Of a stretch of DNA of 64,000 nt, positions 16,477-23,588 are shown in pieces. The DNA comes from Paraburkholderia saeva (lineage in GTDB: Bacteria > Pseudomonadota > Gammaproteobacteria > Burkholderiales > Burkholderiaceae). How positions within the stretch are numbered: position 1 is the first letter of the stretch; the number at the start of each line of letters is the position of its first letter. The translations under genes were made by a program, and so were the position numbers. The stretch covers positions 62,001 through 126,000 of the forward strand of contig NZ_CAJQZC010000008.1 in assembly GCF_907164555.1 (NCBI RefSeq), written 5' to 3'. The notes below the pieces were generated by a model. That model was not told the DNA's origin, searched no databases, and worked only from the letters and a program-made list of their open reading frames with translations.

Positions 16477-17247
16477 TTATTTCAACGTGGGCGCGTAGGC
16501 GCGGACGAAAAACGCCAGCGTGATGCAGACAGTCAGCAGCAGCGTGCCGGAGCGGATCAGGGCGGCTGGCGCGCGGCGGCCGATCTGCGCGCCACCGTAA
16601 CCGCCCGCGATTGCGGCGAAGAGCATCAGCAGCGTCTCGGGCCAGTGCACGGCGTGCGCGATGATGAAGGTCAGCACGGCCATCGCGTTCGTCGCACTGA
16701 CGAGCAACGTGCGCGGGGCGTTCAGGCGTTTGATGTCGCTGCTGTCGAGCAACCCCCAGACGGCCAGCATCATGATGCCGACGGCGCCGCCGAAATATCC
16801 GCCGTAGACACCGAGCGCGAACTGCACCGCGATGACCATCGACGGCCAGATACGCCAGTGCCGGCGCAGCCTTTCACCCAGCCTGCGTCCAAACGCAAGC
16901 GCCAGACTCGCGACGAGAAGCAGCCACGGCAACACGAAGTCGAAGGCTTTCGGCGACGTCCACAACAGCAGCAACGCGCCGATGACGCCGCCCACCAGCG
17001 TGATCGCCAGCAACGGGCGCAGCGATACCGTGCCGATCGGGCCGAGTCCGTCGCGATACGCCCACGCACTCGCGATGCCGCCGGGAAAGAGTGCGACCGT
17101 GCTCGATGCGTTCGCCTGAACCGGTGGCACACCGGCCAGAATCATCGCGGGGAGGCTGACAAACGAGCCGCCTCCGGCTAGCGCATTCATCGCGCCCGCC
17201 AGCAGTCCGGCACCTGTGAGCAAAAATAGCGGGTTCATTCGATGCAT
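16477..17247 (-). CDS. Sulfite exporter TauE/SafE family protein
   Basis: Inner-membrane protein of about 253-256 residues with seven to eight hydrophobic helices. The start MNPLFLLTGAGLLAGAMNALAGGGSFVSLPAMI contains the family's first repeat motif (AGxxNAxAGGGSf..P), and the second repeat is GVYGGYFGGAVGIMMLAVWGLL. Family members export or import sulfite, sulfoacetate or other small organosulfur or organic anions. The start is ATG at 17238 or 17247; both lack a strong ribosome site. A longer reading frame from 17373 would run into the divergent LysR gene and is rejected. The divergent LysR regulator at 17323 probably controls it. Confidence 0.88.
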   Translation of the reverse strand: MHRMNPLFLLTGAGLLAGAMNALAGGGSFVSLPAMILAGVPPVQANASSTVALFPGGIASAWAYRDGLGPIGTVSLRPLLAITLVGGVIGALLLLWTSPKAFDFVLPWLLLVASLALAFGRRLGERLRRHWRIWPSMVIAVQFALGVYGGYFGGAVGIMMLAVWGLLDSSDIKRLNAPRTLLVSATNAMAVLTFIIAHAVHWPETLLMLFAAIAGGYGGAQIGRRAPAALIRSGTLLLTVCITLAFFVRAYAPTLK

Positions 17248-17322
17248 CGTAGCGATGGCGTCACGCCTCCGCAATCTGGCTTTTCCAATGCTAGACTTCG
17301 CCAAAACCGAAGGGAGGCACGC

Positions 17323-18228
17323 GTGCGATTCGACCTGACCGATCTGCGTCTTTTTCTCAGCGTGATCGAACATGGCAGCCTGACGCAGGGCGCGCGGGCG
17401 ATGAATCTCGCGCTCGCGTCCGCGAGCGAGCGCATTTCGGGGATGGAGTCCGCGCTTGGCGCTCCGCTACTCGAGCGCACGCGCCGGGGTGTGAGGACGA
17501 CCGCAGCCGGCGACGCGCTGGTGCGTCACGCGCGCCTTATCCTCGATCAGGTGCAGCAGATGCGCGGCGAGCTGCACACGTATGCCACGGGCCTGAAAGG
17601 GCGCGTTCGCCTGCTGTCGAACACGGCCGCGCTCGCCGCGTTCCTGCCGCAGCAGTTGTGCAGCTTTCTCGCGACCTGGCCCGATCTTTCCGTCGACCTC
17701 GAAGAGCGTCCGAGCAGCGAAATCGTGCTCGCGATCGCGGAAGGGCGCGCTGAAGTCGGGATCGTCGCGGATATCGCCGACCTGACGACGCTGCAAACCC
17801 ATTTGCTCGCGCGCGATCAGCTGGTGGTCGTCGCGAGCACGCGGCATCGCGTCGCCGGGCAGGCGAGCGTGGCGTTCGCGGATATCGTCGGCGAGGCGTT
17901 CGTGGGTATGTCGGATGCAGCGCTTGAAACGCATCTGGGCCAGCGTGCGTCGCGCCTCGGGCGACAGATCAACTATCGTCTCAAGTTGCGAAGCGTCGAG
18001 AACGTGGGGATGCTGGTCGAAGCGGGGATTGGAATCGCGATTCTTTCTGAGGCGTCGGTGGTCGCGTTGCGGCGGCCTGGCCTTGAGATCCTGCCGCTGT
18101 CGGAGCCGTGGGGGTCGCGCCAGCTTCATCTGTGCGCCCGCGATTTCGCGACGTTGACGCCCCACGCAAAATTGCTCGTAGAGCATCTCAAGGTGAGCAA
18201 CGCATTGCCGGGCACTGCCTCTCCCTAG
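17323..18228 (+). CDS. LysR-family transcriptional regulator
   Basis: 301-residue regulator. The N-terminal winged helix-turn-helix is at about residues 3-62 (DLRLFLSVIEHGSLTQGARAMNLALASASERISGME). The periplasmic-binding-protein-like effector domain is at about 88-295. Start: GTG at 17323, preceded by GAAGGGAGG; an ATG at 17242 would add 27 residues and overlap the divergent TauE start. The divergent arrangement with the TauE/SafE exporter (gap about 75 bp) is the usual LysR layout and suggests that exporter as its target. The effector is unknown. Confidence 0.9.
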   Translation: MRFDLTDLRLFLSVIEHGSLTQGARAMNLALASASERISGMESALGAPLLERTRRGVRTTAAGDALVRHARLILDQVQQMRGELHTYATGLKGRVRLLSNTAALAAFLPQQLCSFLATWPDLSVDLEERPSSEIVLAIAEGRAEVGIVADIADLTTLQTHLLARDQLVVVASTRHRVAGQASVAFADIVGEAFVGMSDAALETHLGQRASRLGRQINYRLKLRSVENVGMLVEAGIGIAILSEASVVALRRPGLEILPLSEPWGSRQLHLCARDFATLTPHAKLLVEHLKVSNALPGTASP

Positions 18229-18253
18229 TCGATGGTTGCATCGCCTTGGTCGT

Positions 18254-19153
18254 TCAAGTGCGTCTCTTCAGCCGTTCGAGCATCGCGATCGCCGCGGCCG
18301 GGTTGTGCGCCTTGAATTCGCTGATCACATAGAGATAGACATCGCGCGGCGTCTTCGATGCGCTCGCCTCGCCGAACATGTCGAGACCTTCTGGCGTGCC
18401 GCCGGCGGCCCATGTGCGCGCCCGCGCGGTCCACATATCCAGCGCCTTGCTCGAATAGCCTTTCGACTGCGCTTCGCTCGTGCCCATGATCCGCGCATAG
18501 ACAAACGGCGCGGTCGGATCTGCTATCTGCGGATATTTTGAGTCACCCGCCATCACGATCGCCACTTCGTATTCGCGTGCAAGGGCGACGAACGCTTCGT
18601 TGCAAAAACTCTCGTGCCGCACCTCGACCGCGTGACGGATAGCGCGACCGTCCACGCGCTTTGGCAGCAGCTTGAGAAAGCCTTCGAAGTCGTCGGGATC
18701 GAACTGTTTGGTCGTGGCAAATTGCCAGTTGACCGGTCCAAGCTTGTTCTTCAGTTCGAGCACGCCGCTTGCGAAAAACCGTTCGATCGAATCGCCCGCT
18801 TCCGACAGCACCCGCCGGTTAGTGGCGAAGCGGGGCGCTTTTAGCGAAAAGACGAAGTCGTCTGGCGTTTCGTCGTGCCACTTCGTGAACGTAGCCGGCT
18901 TTTGCGAGCCGTAAAACGTGCCGTTGACCTCGATCGTCGTCAGCTGGCGGCTCGCGTATTCGAGTTCGCGTTTCTGCGCGAGATCTTCAGGGTAGAACAC
19001 GCCGCGCCATGGTTCGAACGTCCACCCGCCAATGCCGACGCGGATCCGTGCCGTGCTCTCTGCAGCCTTCGGCGTTGTCTTTTTCGCGGGTTTTGCAGCG
19101 GCTTTCGCCGTTTCCTTTGCTGCGGGCGTTGTCGCCGTCTTTCGCGTCACCAT
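18254..19153 (-). CDS. DUF72 domain protein with a Lys/Ala-rich N-terminal tail
   Basis: 299-residue protein. The DUF72 TIM-barrel-like domain spans about residues 36-290, with RVGIGGWTFEPWRGVFYP at its start, EVNGTFYGSQKPATFTKWHDETPDDFVFSLKAPRF and VEVRHESF (the E/H pattern conserved in the family). The function of DUF72 proteins (YecE-like) is not established. Ahead of it is a tail of about 33 residues made of repeated Lys-Ala-Thr-Pro units (AAKETAKAAAKPAKKTTPK), like the histone-H1-like tails of other Burkholderiales proteins and probably able to bind nucleic acid. Start: ATG at 19153 with AGGAAGGAG upstream; an ATG at 19297 is rejected for lack of a site. The gene is convergent with the LysR gene. 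Confidence 0.85.
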   Translation of the reverse strand: MVTRKTATTPAAKETAKAAAKPAKKTTPKAAESTARIRVGIGGWTFEPWRGVFYPEDLAQKRELEYASRQLTTIEVNGTFYGSQKPATFTKWHDETPDDFVFSLKAPRFATNRRVLSEAGDSIERFFASGVLELKNKLGPVNWQFATTKQFDPDDFEGFLKLLPKRVDGRAIRHAVEVRHESFCNEAFVALAREYEVAIVMAGDSKYPQIADPTAPFVYARIMGTSEAQSKGYSSKALDMWTARARTWAAGGTPEGLDMFGEASASKTPRDVYLYVISEFKAHNPAAAIAMLERLKRRT

Positions 19154-19504
19154 TGAATCACTCCTTCCTGAGCAACCGGGTCGCTCAAGTGTAGTGAATC
19201 CGCCGGGCACGTGCCGGAGTCCAGTTATCTGGCGGCGCGAGGCCGCGTTTGTGAGGATTCGGATCGTCTCGGACGCAACGAAGTGCATGGCGCACACACA
19301 TGACGCGCATCGCCCCAGCGAAGTGCGCGAGTGCCGACGGGTCGACCCGCCTTGTCACGCAGTAGATAGTGATTCCGTTATACCGGCGATAACAGGTGCA
19401 AATATTTCGCGATGAATTGGCTCGTGACCATGACGCTTTCGTTGTGAAAACAACCAGAACTGCCAACAGGCATTTTCAGATCGACGACCGTTACCGGAGA
19501 ATTC
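19154..19504. other. 351-bp gap upstream of the BMP-type gene
   Basis: No convincing coding frame. It holds the 10-bp palindrome GGCACGTGCC near 19205 and the inverted repeat GTTAT-N7-ATAAC (19377-19393), about 110 bp upstream of the binding-protein ATG. The spacing (T-N11-A type) is like LysR-type operators. Both are only candidates. Confidence 0.4.
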
Positions 19505-20617
19505 ATGAAAACAAAAATGGCTCGCGCGCTCAATCGCACATTGCGCATCTCGACTGCAGTGCTCGCCGTGCTGGGTGCAGGCGTGGCGCCGGGCGCCAGC
19601 GCCGCGGCGCCGCAGCCGCTCGGCATTGCGTTCGTCTATCTCGGCAATCCTGGCGATGCGGGCTGGACGTACGCGCACGAGCAGGGCGTCAAGGCAGTCG
19701 AGGCGCAGTTCGGCGACAAGGTCAAGGTCACGCGGGTCGAGAACGTACCCGAATCGGCGGATTCGGAACGCGTGTTCCGCGATCTGGCGAACAAGGGCAA
19801 CAGGATCGTCGTGGGTTCGAGCTTCGGCTTTCAGGATTTCGAACTCAAGGTCGCGAAGGATTTCCCCGACGCCGTGTTCGAACATGCGACGGGCTACAAG
19901 AAAGCGGCAAACTTCGGCACGTACGACGTGCGCACGTATCAGAGCGCGTATCTTGCGGGCCTGATCGCGGGCTATACGACGAAAACGAAGACACTGGGCT
20001 TCGTCGGCTCCGTGCCGGTGCCGGAAGTGGTCCGCAACATCAATGCGTTTACGCTGGGCGCGCGCTCGGTCAATCCGGACACGAAGGTGAAGGTGCTGTG
20101 GATCAACAGCTGGTTCGATCCGGGCAAGGAAAAGCAGGCAGCCGAAACGCTGATCGCGCAGGGCGCGGACGTGCTGATCCAGAACACCGATTCGACCGCG
20201 ACGATGCAGACCGCCGAACAGAAGAAGGTGCACGCATTCGGCTGGGATTCGGACATGAAGAAGTTCGGCCCGAACGCACAACTGGGTGCGTGCGTGAGCA
20301 ACTGGGGCGTCTATTACACGCATCTTGTCGAGCAGGTGCAGTCGGGCAAGTGGACGAACGCGCCGGTGTGGTGGGGCCTGAAGGAGAAAGCAATCGATCT
20401 GGCTTCCATCAACACGGACGCCGTTTCACCGGCCGCGCAGAAAGCGATGACGCAAAAGCGTGACGACATCATCGCCGGCAGGTTCGATCCGTTTGCAGGC
20501 CCGATCAAGGATCAGTCAGGCGCGGTGAAGGTCGCTGCGGGCAAGTCGCTGGCCGACGCGGAACTGCAGCGTCTGAACTGGTTCGTGGAAGGCGTGGACG
20601 GTACAGTGCCGAAGTAA
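19505..20617 (+). CDS. BMP-family periplasmic binding protein (nucleoside/purine type)
   Basis: 370-residue substrate-binding protein of the basic-membrane-protein (BMP/PnrA-like) family, which serves ABC importers for nucleosides and related purines. It has a Sec signal peptide (about 1-34, ending GASAAA) with no lipobox Cys, so it is a soluble periplasmic protein. The mature part shows AFVYLGNPGDAGWTYAHEQG, GSSFGFQDFE and WINSWFDPGKEKQAAETLIAQGADV, all typical of the family, and GWDSDMKKFGP near the ligand hinge. The gene is followed 49 bp downstream by a nucleoside deaminase. No ATPase or permease genes are next to it, so the rest of the transporter must be elsewhere. GGAG lies just ahead of the ATG at 19505. 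Confidence 0.9.
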   Translation: MKTKMARALNRTLRISTAVLAVLGAGVAPGASAAAPQPLGIAFVYLGNPGDAGWTYAHEQGVKAVEAQFGDKVKVTRVENVPESADSERVFRDLANKGNRIVVGSSFGFQDFELKVAKDFPDAVFEHATGYKKAANFGTYDVRTYQSAYLAGLIAGYTTKTKTLGFVGSVPVPEVVRNINAFTLGARSVNPDTKVKVLWINSWFDPGKEKQAAETLIAQGADVLIQNTDSTATMQTAEQKKVHAFGWDSDMKKFGPNAQLGACVSNWGVYYTHLVEQVQSGKWTNAPVWWGLKEKAIDLASINTDAVSPAAQKAMTQKRDDIIAGRFDPFAGPIKDQSGAVKVAAGKSLADAELQRLNWFVEGVDGTVPK

Positions 20618-20666
20618 TCCGCGCGGTCACCCGCAACGGGCAACAAGTATTAAAGGGAGACGTTAC

Positions 20667-21218
20667 GTGAGCCTCACAGTCACATCCGGTTCAACCGGCG
20701 AAGTATCGGCGTATCCGCCGCAAGGCCTCACCCCGACGCACGAGCAGATCGTGCGTCATCTGCGGCATTCGAGTGCGATCGCCGAACGCGCGACGCTGAT
20801 GGGCCATCACCCGTTCGGCGCGATTCTGGTGGGTCCCGACCAGGAAACCGTGTTGATGGAGCAGGGCAACGTCGACACGGTCAATCACGCCGAATCCGTT
20901 CTCGCGCGCGTGGCGGCGCTGAATTTCACGCCGGACTATCTATGGAGCTGCACGCTGTACACGTCGGTGGAGCCGTGCTGCATGTGCGCGGGCACGGCTT
21001 ACTGGGCAAATATCGGACGTGTGGTCTTCGGCATGACGGAAAAGCGTCTGCTGGAAGCAACGGGCAGTCACGCGGAAAATCCGACGATGAGTGTCTCTTC
21101 GCGCTACGTCTTCGATCATTGCCAGAAACAGGTGGAACTGATCGGACCCGTCGAGGACGTCGAGGAAGAAGTGATGCGCGTCCAGCAGGCGTTCTGGAAA
21201 TCGCGCGTTACACCATAG
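20667..21218 (+). CDS. Nucleoside/purine deaminase (CDA fold, GuaD/TadA-like)
   Basis: 183-residue zinc-dependent deaminase. The HAE motif (VNHAESVLARVAALNF, near residue 75) supplies one zinc ligand and the proton-shuttling Glu; PCCMCAGTAYWANIGRVVFG (PCxxC, near 108-111) supplies the two Cys ligands. The length and VNHAE context fit cytosine/guanine deaminase-type enzymes of the GuaD/nucleoside-deaminase group rather than tRNA-specific TadA. The start is GTG at 20667 after AAGGGAGA. It directly follows the BMP-type purine binding protein, so the pair probably imports and deaminates a purine, pyrimidine or a modified base as a nitrogen source. The exact substrate is not determined. Confidence 0.85.
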   Translation: MSLTVTSGSTGEVSAYPPQGLTPTHEQIVRHLRHSSAIAERATLMGHHPFGAILVGPDQETVLMEQGNVDTVNHAESVLARVAALNFTPDYLWSCTLYTSVEPCCMCAGTAYWANIGRVVFGMTEKRLLEATGSHAENPTMSVSSRYVFDHCQKQVELIGPVEDVEEEVMRVQQAFWKSRVTP

Positions 21219-21269
21219 CGGTTTCGCCGGTCAGGCGGTTTTCGCGCCTGCGTACTGGTCAAGGCACGG

Positions 21270-21797
21270 TCAAAGCAGGCGGTAGTAAAACGTCGTCGCG
21301 CAGAACGCGCCGTCCGGCATCAGTGCGTAATTCGGCACGACGCCTGCGCGCTGCCATCCGGCGCGCGCGTAAAGCCGTTCGGCGTCGCCGCCTGTCACCG
21401 TATCGAGTACGAGCACGGACTTGCCTTCGTTGCGCGCGACGTGTTCGACGGCGTTTATCAGACGTTGCGCGACGCCGCGGCGTCTTGCGCGGCGATGCAC
21501 CAGCATCTTCGCTACATCGGCGCGATGCGGCTGGTTATCGGGTTGCGCCGTAATCAGCTGCACGGTGCCGGCGATCGTGCCGTCTTCTTCCTGCGCGACG
21601 AGCAGGACGCGTTCCTTGCGCGCGACGCCTTCGGCGACGCCGCGCCAGAACGCAAGCGCCTTCTCACGCGGAAACGGCAGCATGAAGCTGACCGAAGCGC
21701 CACCTTCGACGCAATCCACCAGCACGTCCGCAAGCGCGTTCACGCATGCCATGGCCGCATCGGCATCGAGCCGTCGAATCGTGATGGTTTCGCTCAT
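21270..21797 (-). CDS. GNAT-family N-acetyltransferase
   Basis: 175-residue acetyl-CoA-dependent acyltransferase. The acetyl-CoA-binding motif A appears as VAKMLVHRRARRRGVAQRLINAVEHVAR (about 95-122), and the C-terminal motif B region is RLYARAGWQRAGVVPNYALMPDG. The start codon ATG at 21797 overlaps the stop of the upstream XRE-cupin regulator (ATGA-type overlap, 4 bp), which shows translational coupling; a longer frame reaching back to 21977 is therefore rejected. The acceptor substrate is unknown. The tight coupling suggests that the regulator controls this enzyme, a pairing often seen for small-molecule or drug acetyltransferases. Confidence 0.88.
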   Translation of the reverse strand: MSETITIRRLDADAAMACVNALADVLVDCVEGGASVSFMLPFPREKALAFWRGVAEGVARKERVLLVAQEEDGTIAGTVQLITAQPDNQPHRADVAKMLVHRRARRRGVAQRLINAVEHVARNEGKSVLVLDTVTGGDAERLYARAGWQRAGVVPNYALMPDGAFCATTFYYRLL

Positions 21798-22384
21798 GCG
21801 TGCCGCCTCAGGCGTGTCGGGGACAACGTCGCCAGCGCAACGAGATATCGCGCGGGCGCCGACGTCGGATTGCTGAAGAGGGTGGGGCAGTCGAGACGCA
21901 TCGTCAGGCAGTCGCCGGCTTCGAGATGCCAGTGTTCGTCGCCGACGATCAGATCCATCGCGCCTTCGATGATCCACACCTGCTGATGCGTCTCCGATTC
22001 GCGCGCGCTAGTTTCGTACGCGACGCGCTCGCCAGGCGGAAAAATGACCTCGACGAGCTGGATTGGCGAAACCGCGGCAGGCGAGAGGCTGCGCCGCACG
22101 TAGCCGGAAACCGGGTCCGTCCAGACGGGCTGATCGGCGGCGCGGGCCATCGGCGACGGTGCGGCGGCAGCCTCGGTGCTTTCCTCGAAGAGCGAAGACA
22201 GGTTCACGCCCAGCGCGACGGCCAGCCGGTCGAGCACCGTCGCGGTCGGACTGCTCTCTCCGCGTTCGATCAGTGAAATGTTCGAGCGGCTCACACGGCT
22301 GCGTTCAGCGAGCGCGTCGAGTGAAAAGCCGCGCGCGTCGCGCAGTTCGCGGACGCGGCGGGCAATGCGGGAAGTGATGTCCAT
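21794..22384 (-). CDS. XRE-family regulator with C-terminal cupin domain
   Basis: 196-residue regulator. An HTH_3/XRE domain at about residues 6-62 (RVRELRDARGFSLDALAERSRVSRSNISLIERGESSPTATVLDRLA) is followed by a cupin-2 effector domain at about 105-185 (EVIFPPGERVAYE, HQQVWIIEGAMDLIVGDEHWHLEAGDCL). This architecture is common for regulators of polyamine, amino-acid and acetyltransferase genes. Start: ATG at 22384; an ATG at 22417 would add 11 residues and lies in the promoter-like AT-rich patch inside an inverted repeat. Translationally coupled to the GNAT gene. Probably autoregulated through the 45-bp inverted-repeat element at 22389-22433. Confidence 0.88.
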   Translation of the reverse strand: MDITSRIARRVRELRDARGFSLDALAERSRVSRSNISLIERGESSPTATVLDRLAVALGVNLSSLFEESTEAAAAPSPMARAADQPVWTDPVSGYVRRSLSPAAVSPIQLVEVIFPPGERVAYETSARESETHQQVWIIEGAMDLIVGDEHWHLEAGDCLTMRLDCPTLFSNPTSAPARYLVALATLSPTRLRRHA

Positions 22385-22388
22385 GTGT

Positions 22389-22433
22389 TCCAGTTTAACG
22401 GATTTATATTCCATCAAACTGGAAAAACATCGC
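22389..22433 (-). promoter_or_regulatory. Inverted-repeat operator around the XRE-cupin promoter
   Basis: TCCAGTTT (22389-22396) and AAACTGGA (22426-22433) are perfect 8-bp inverted arms separated by 29 bp. On the minus strand the enclosed DNA holds a TATAAA-like -10 box (complement of 22403-22408), so a bound dimer pair would enclose the promoter. The downstream arm ends 4 bp before the XRE-cupin start codon. This is the layout of an autorepressor operator. Confidence 0.55.
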
Positions 22434-22492
22434 TAAATGCACAAAAAAGGGATGCGGAATGTTCCAATCCGGTCCACAATCGATGGCTGATA

Positions 22493-22508
22493 TACTAAAT
22501 TCAGTATT
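22493..22508. promoter_or_regulatory. Inverted repeat upstream of the GntR gene
   Basis: ATACT-AAATTC-AGTAT forms an inverted repeat with 5-bp arms about 80 bp before the GntR start codon. It shares the ATTCA/TGAAT half-site with the palindrome at 23407 upstream of the antiporter, so it may be an autoregulatory site for the same protein. Confidence 0.35.
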
Positions 22509-22587
22509 TCGTCATGATCTTCGCACCTCGCCGGACGCGTTCCCATCGCGTCACGCGCCGCGTAGGTCCAACGGGAGGCGACGCATC

Positions 22588-23304
22588 TTGTCAGAACTTC
22601 AAACCGAGGTAGCGGCAGTGCCGCTGACGTTGTCGTTGCGGCCGATCGGCGCGAGCGTGAGTCTTCGGGACCGCGCCTACGCGATGCTGCGCCAGGCGAT
22701 TGCCGATGCGGATATCTATCAGACACGCGAAGACGTGCGTCTCGATGACCGCGTCCTGAGCGAATCGCTGGGTGTCAGTCGCACGCCGGTTCGCGAGGCA
22801 ATGACCCGGCTCGAACAGGAAGGCTTTCTGCGCACCGTGCCGCGACGCGGTATCTATATAGTGCGCAAGAGCAAACGCGAGATCGTCGAGATGATCCAGA
22901 TGTGGGCGGCGCTCGAAAGCATGGCGGCGCGACTCGCCACGCTGCGCGCCACCGATGCGGAAATCGCGCGCCTGCGTCACATGTTCGATCACTTCCACGA
23001 CACGACGCCCACCGATCACATCGCCGACTACTCGGACGCGAACATCACGTTTCATCAGGCCATTGTCGAACTGTCGAAATCGCAGGTCATTCTCGACACG
23101 ATCAAGAATATTTTTATCCACGTGCGCGCCATTCGCCGGTTGACGATCTCGCAAAGCGATCGTGCATCGCGCTCGATTGTCGATCACCTGCGCATTATCG
23201 AAGCACTGGAGCGCCGCGATACCGAACTCGCCGAAAGACTCACGCGGCAGCATTCGCTTGACCTCGCAGCCTTTGTGGAGGCGCATTGCGATTTTCTCGA
23301 CTGA
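22588..23304 (+). CDS. GntR-family (FCD) regulator, probable oxalate-module regulator
   Basis: 238-residue GntR regulator: winged helix (about 20-85, SLRDRAYAMLRQAIADADIYQT ... LSESLGVSRTPVREAMTRLEQEGFLRTVPRRG) and an FCD ligand-binding domain (about 95-230, with the metal-binding D-H-H pattern SDANITFHQAIVELS). Start: TTG at 22588, because GGGAGG stands 9 bp upstream and the length then matches the family; an ATG at 22459 gives a longer form without a ribosome site. It lies directly ahead of the OxlT-type antiporter, on the same strand, with oxc and frc further on. I infer that it controls oxalate use; the binding site is not proven. Confidence 0.85.
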   Translation: MSELQTEVAAVPLTLSLRPIGASVSLRDRAYAMLRQAIADADIYQTREDVRLDDRVLSESLGVSRTPVREAMTRLEQEGFLRTVPRRGIYIVRKSKREIVEMIQMWAALESMAARLATLRATDAEIARLRHMFDHFHDTTPTDHIADYSDANITFHQAIVELSKSQVILDTIKNIFIHVRAIRRLTISQSDRASRSIVDHLRIIEALERRDTELAERLTRQHSLDLAAFVEAHCDFLD

Positions 23305-23320
23305 CTGATTGACGCTTAAA

Positions 23321-23382
23321 AGCCGTCTTTCTCGAAGACGGCTATCGACAAGCCCGGGCCGTGAATGCGACCGGGCTTTTTG
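23321..23382 (+). terminator. Two stacked hairpins after the GntR gene
   Basis: The first hairpin is AGCCGTCTT / AAGACGGCT (23321-23329 and 23335-23343). The second is AAGCCCGG / CCGGGCTT (23350-23357 and 23371-23378), followed by TT and a short T-tract. The second hairpin has the form of an intrinsic terminator and would end the GntR transcript before the antiporter promoter. Confidence 0.75.
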
Positions 23383-23406
23383 GCGTTACTAAATGATTCG
23401 TGATCC

Positions 23407-23422
23407 TGAATTACATAATTCA
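23407..23422. promoter_or_regulatory. 16-bp palindrome upstream of the OxlT-type gene
   Basis: TGAATTA-CA-TAATTCA has perfect 7-bp arms with a 2-bp centre. It sits in the AT-rich promoter region about 170 bp before the antiporter ATG and downstream of the GntR terminator. It is a good candidate operator for the adjacent GntR regulator. Confidence 0.5.
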
Positions 23423-23588
23423 ATGTATAAGCAATAGCGAATGAATACGATAACGAATTTTGATTATTCATGAATATGTAATGTCCTTAGCATGACTCCG
23501 TATAAGCCGGCGCAGCACAACTCAATACTGCGCATCAGAACGCACACAGCAGGACGCCGGCATCAATCAGATAGCGGAGACAAGGCAC

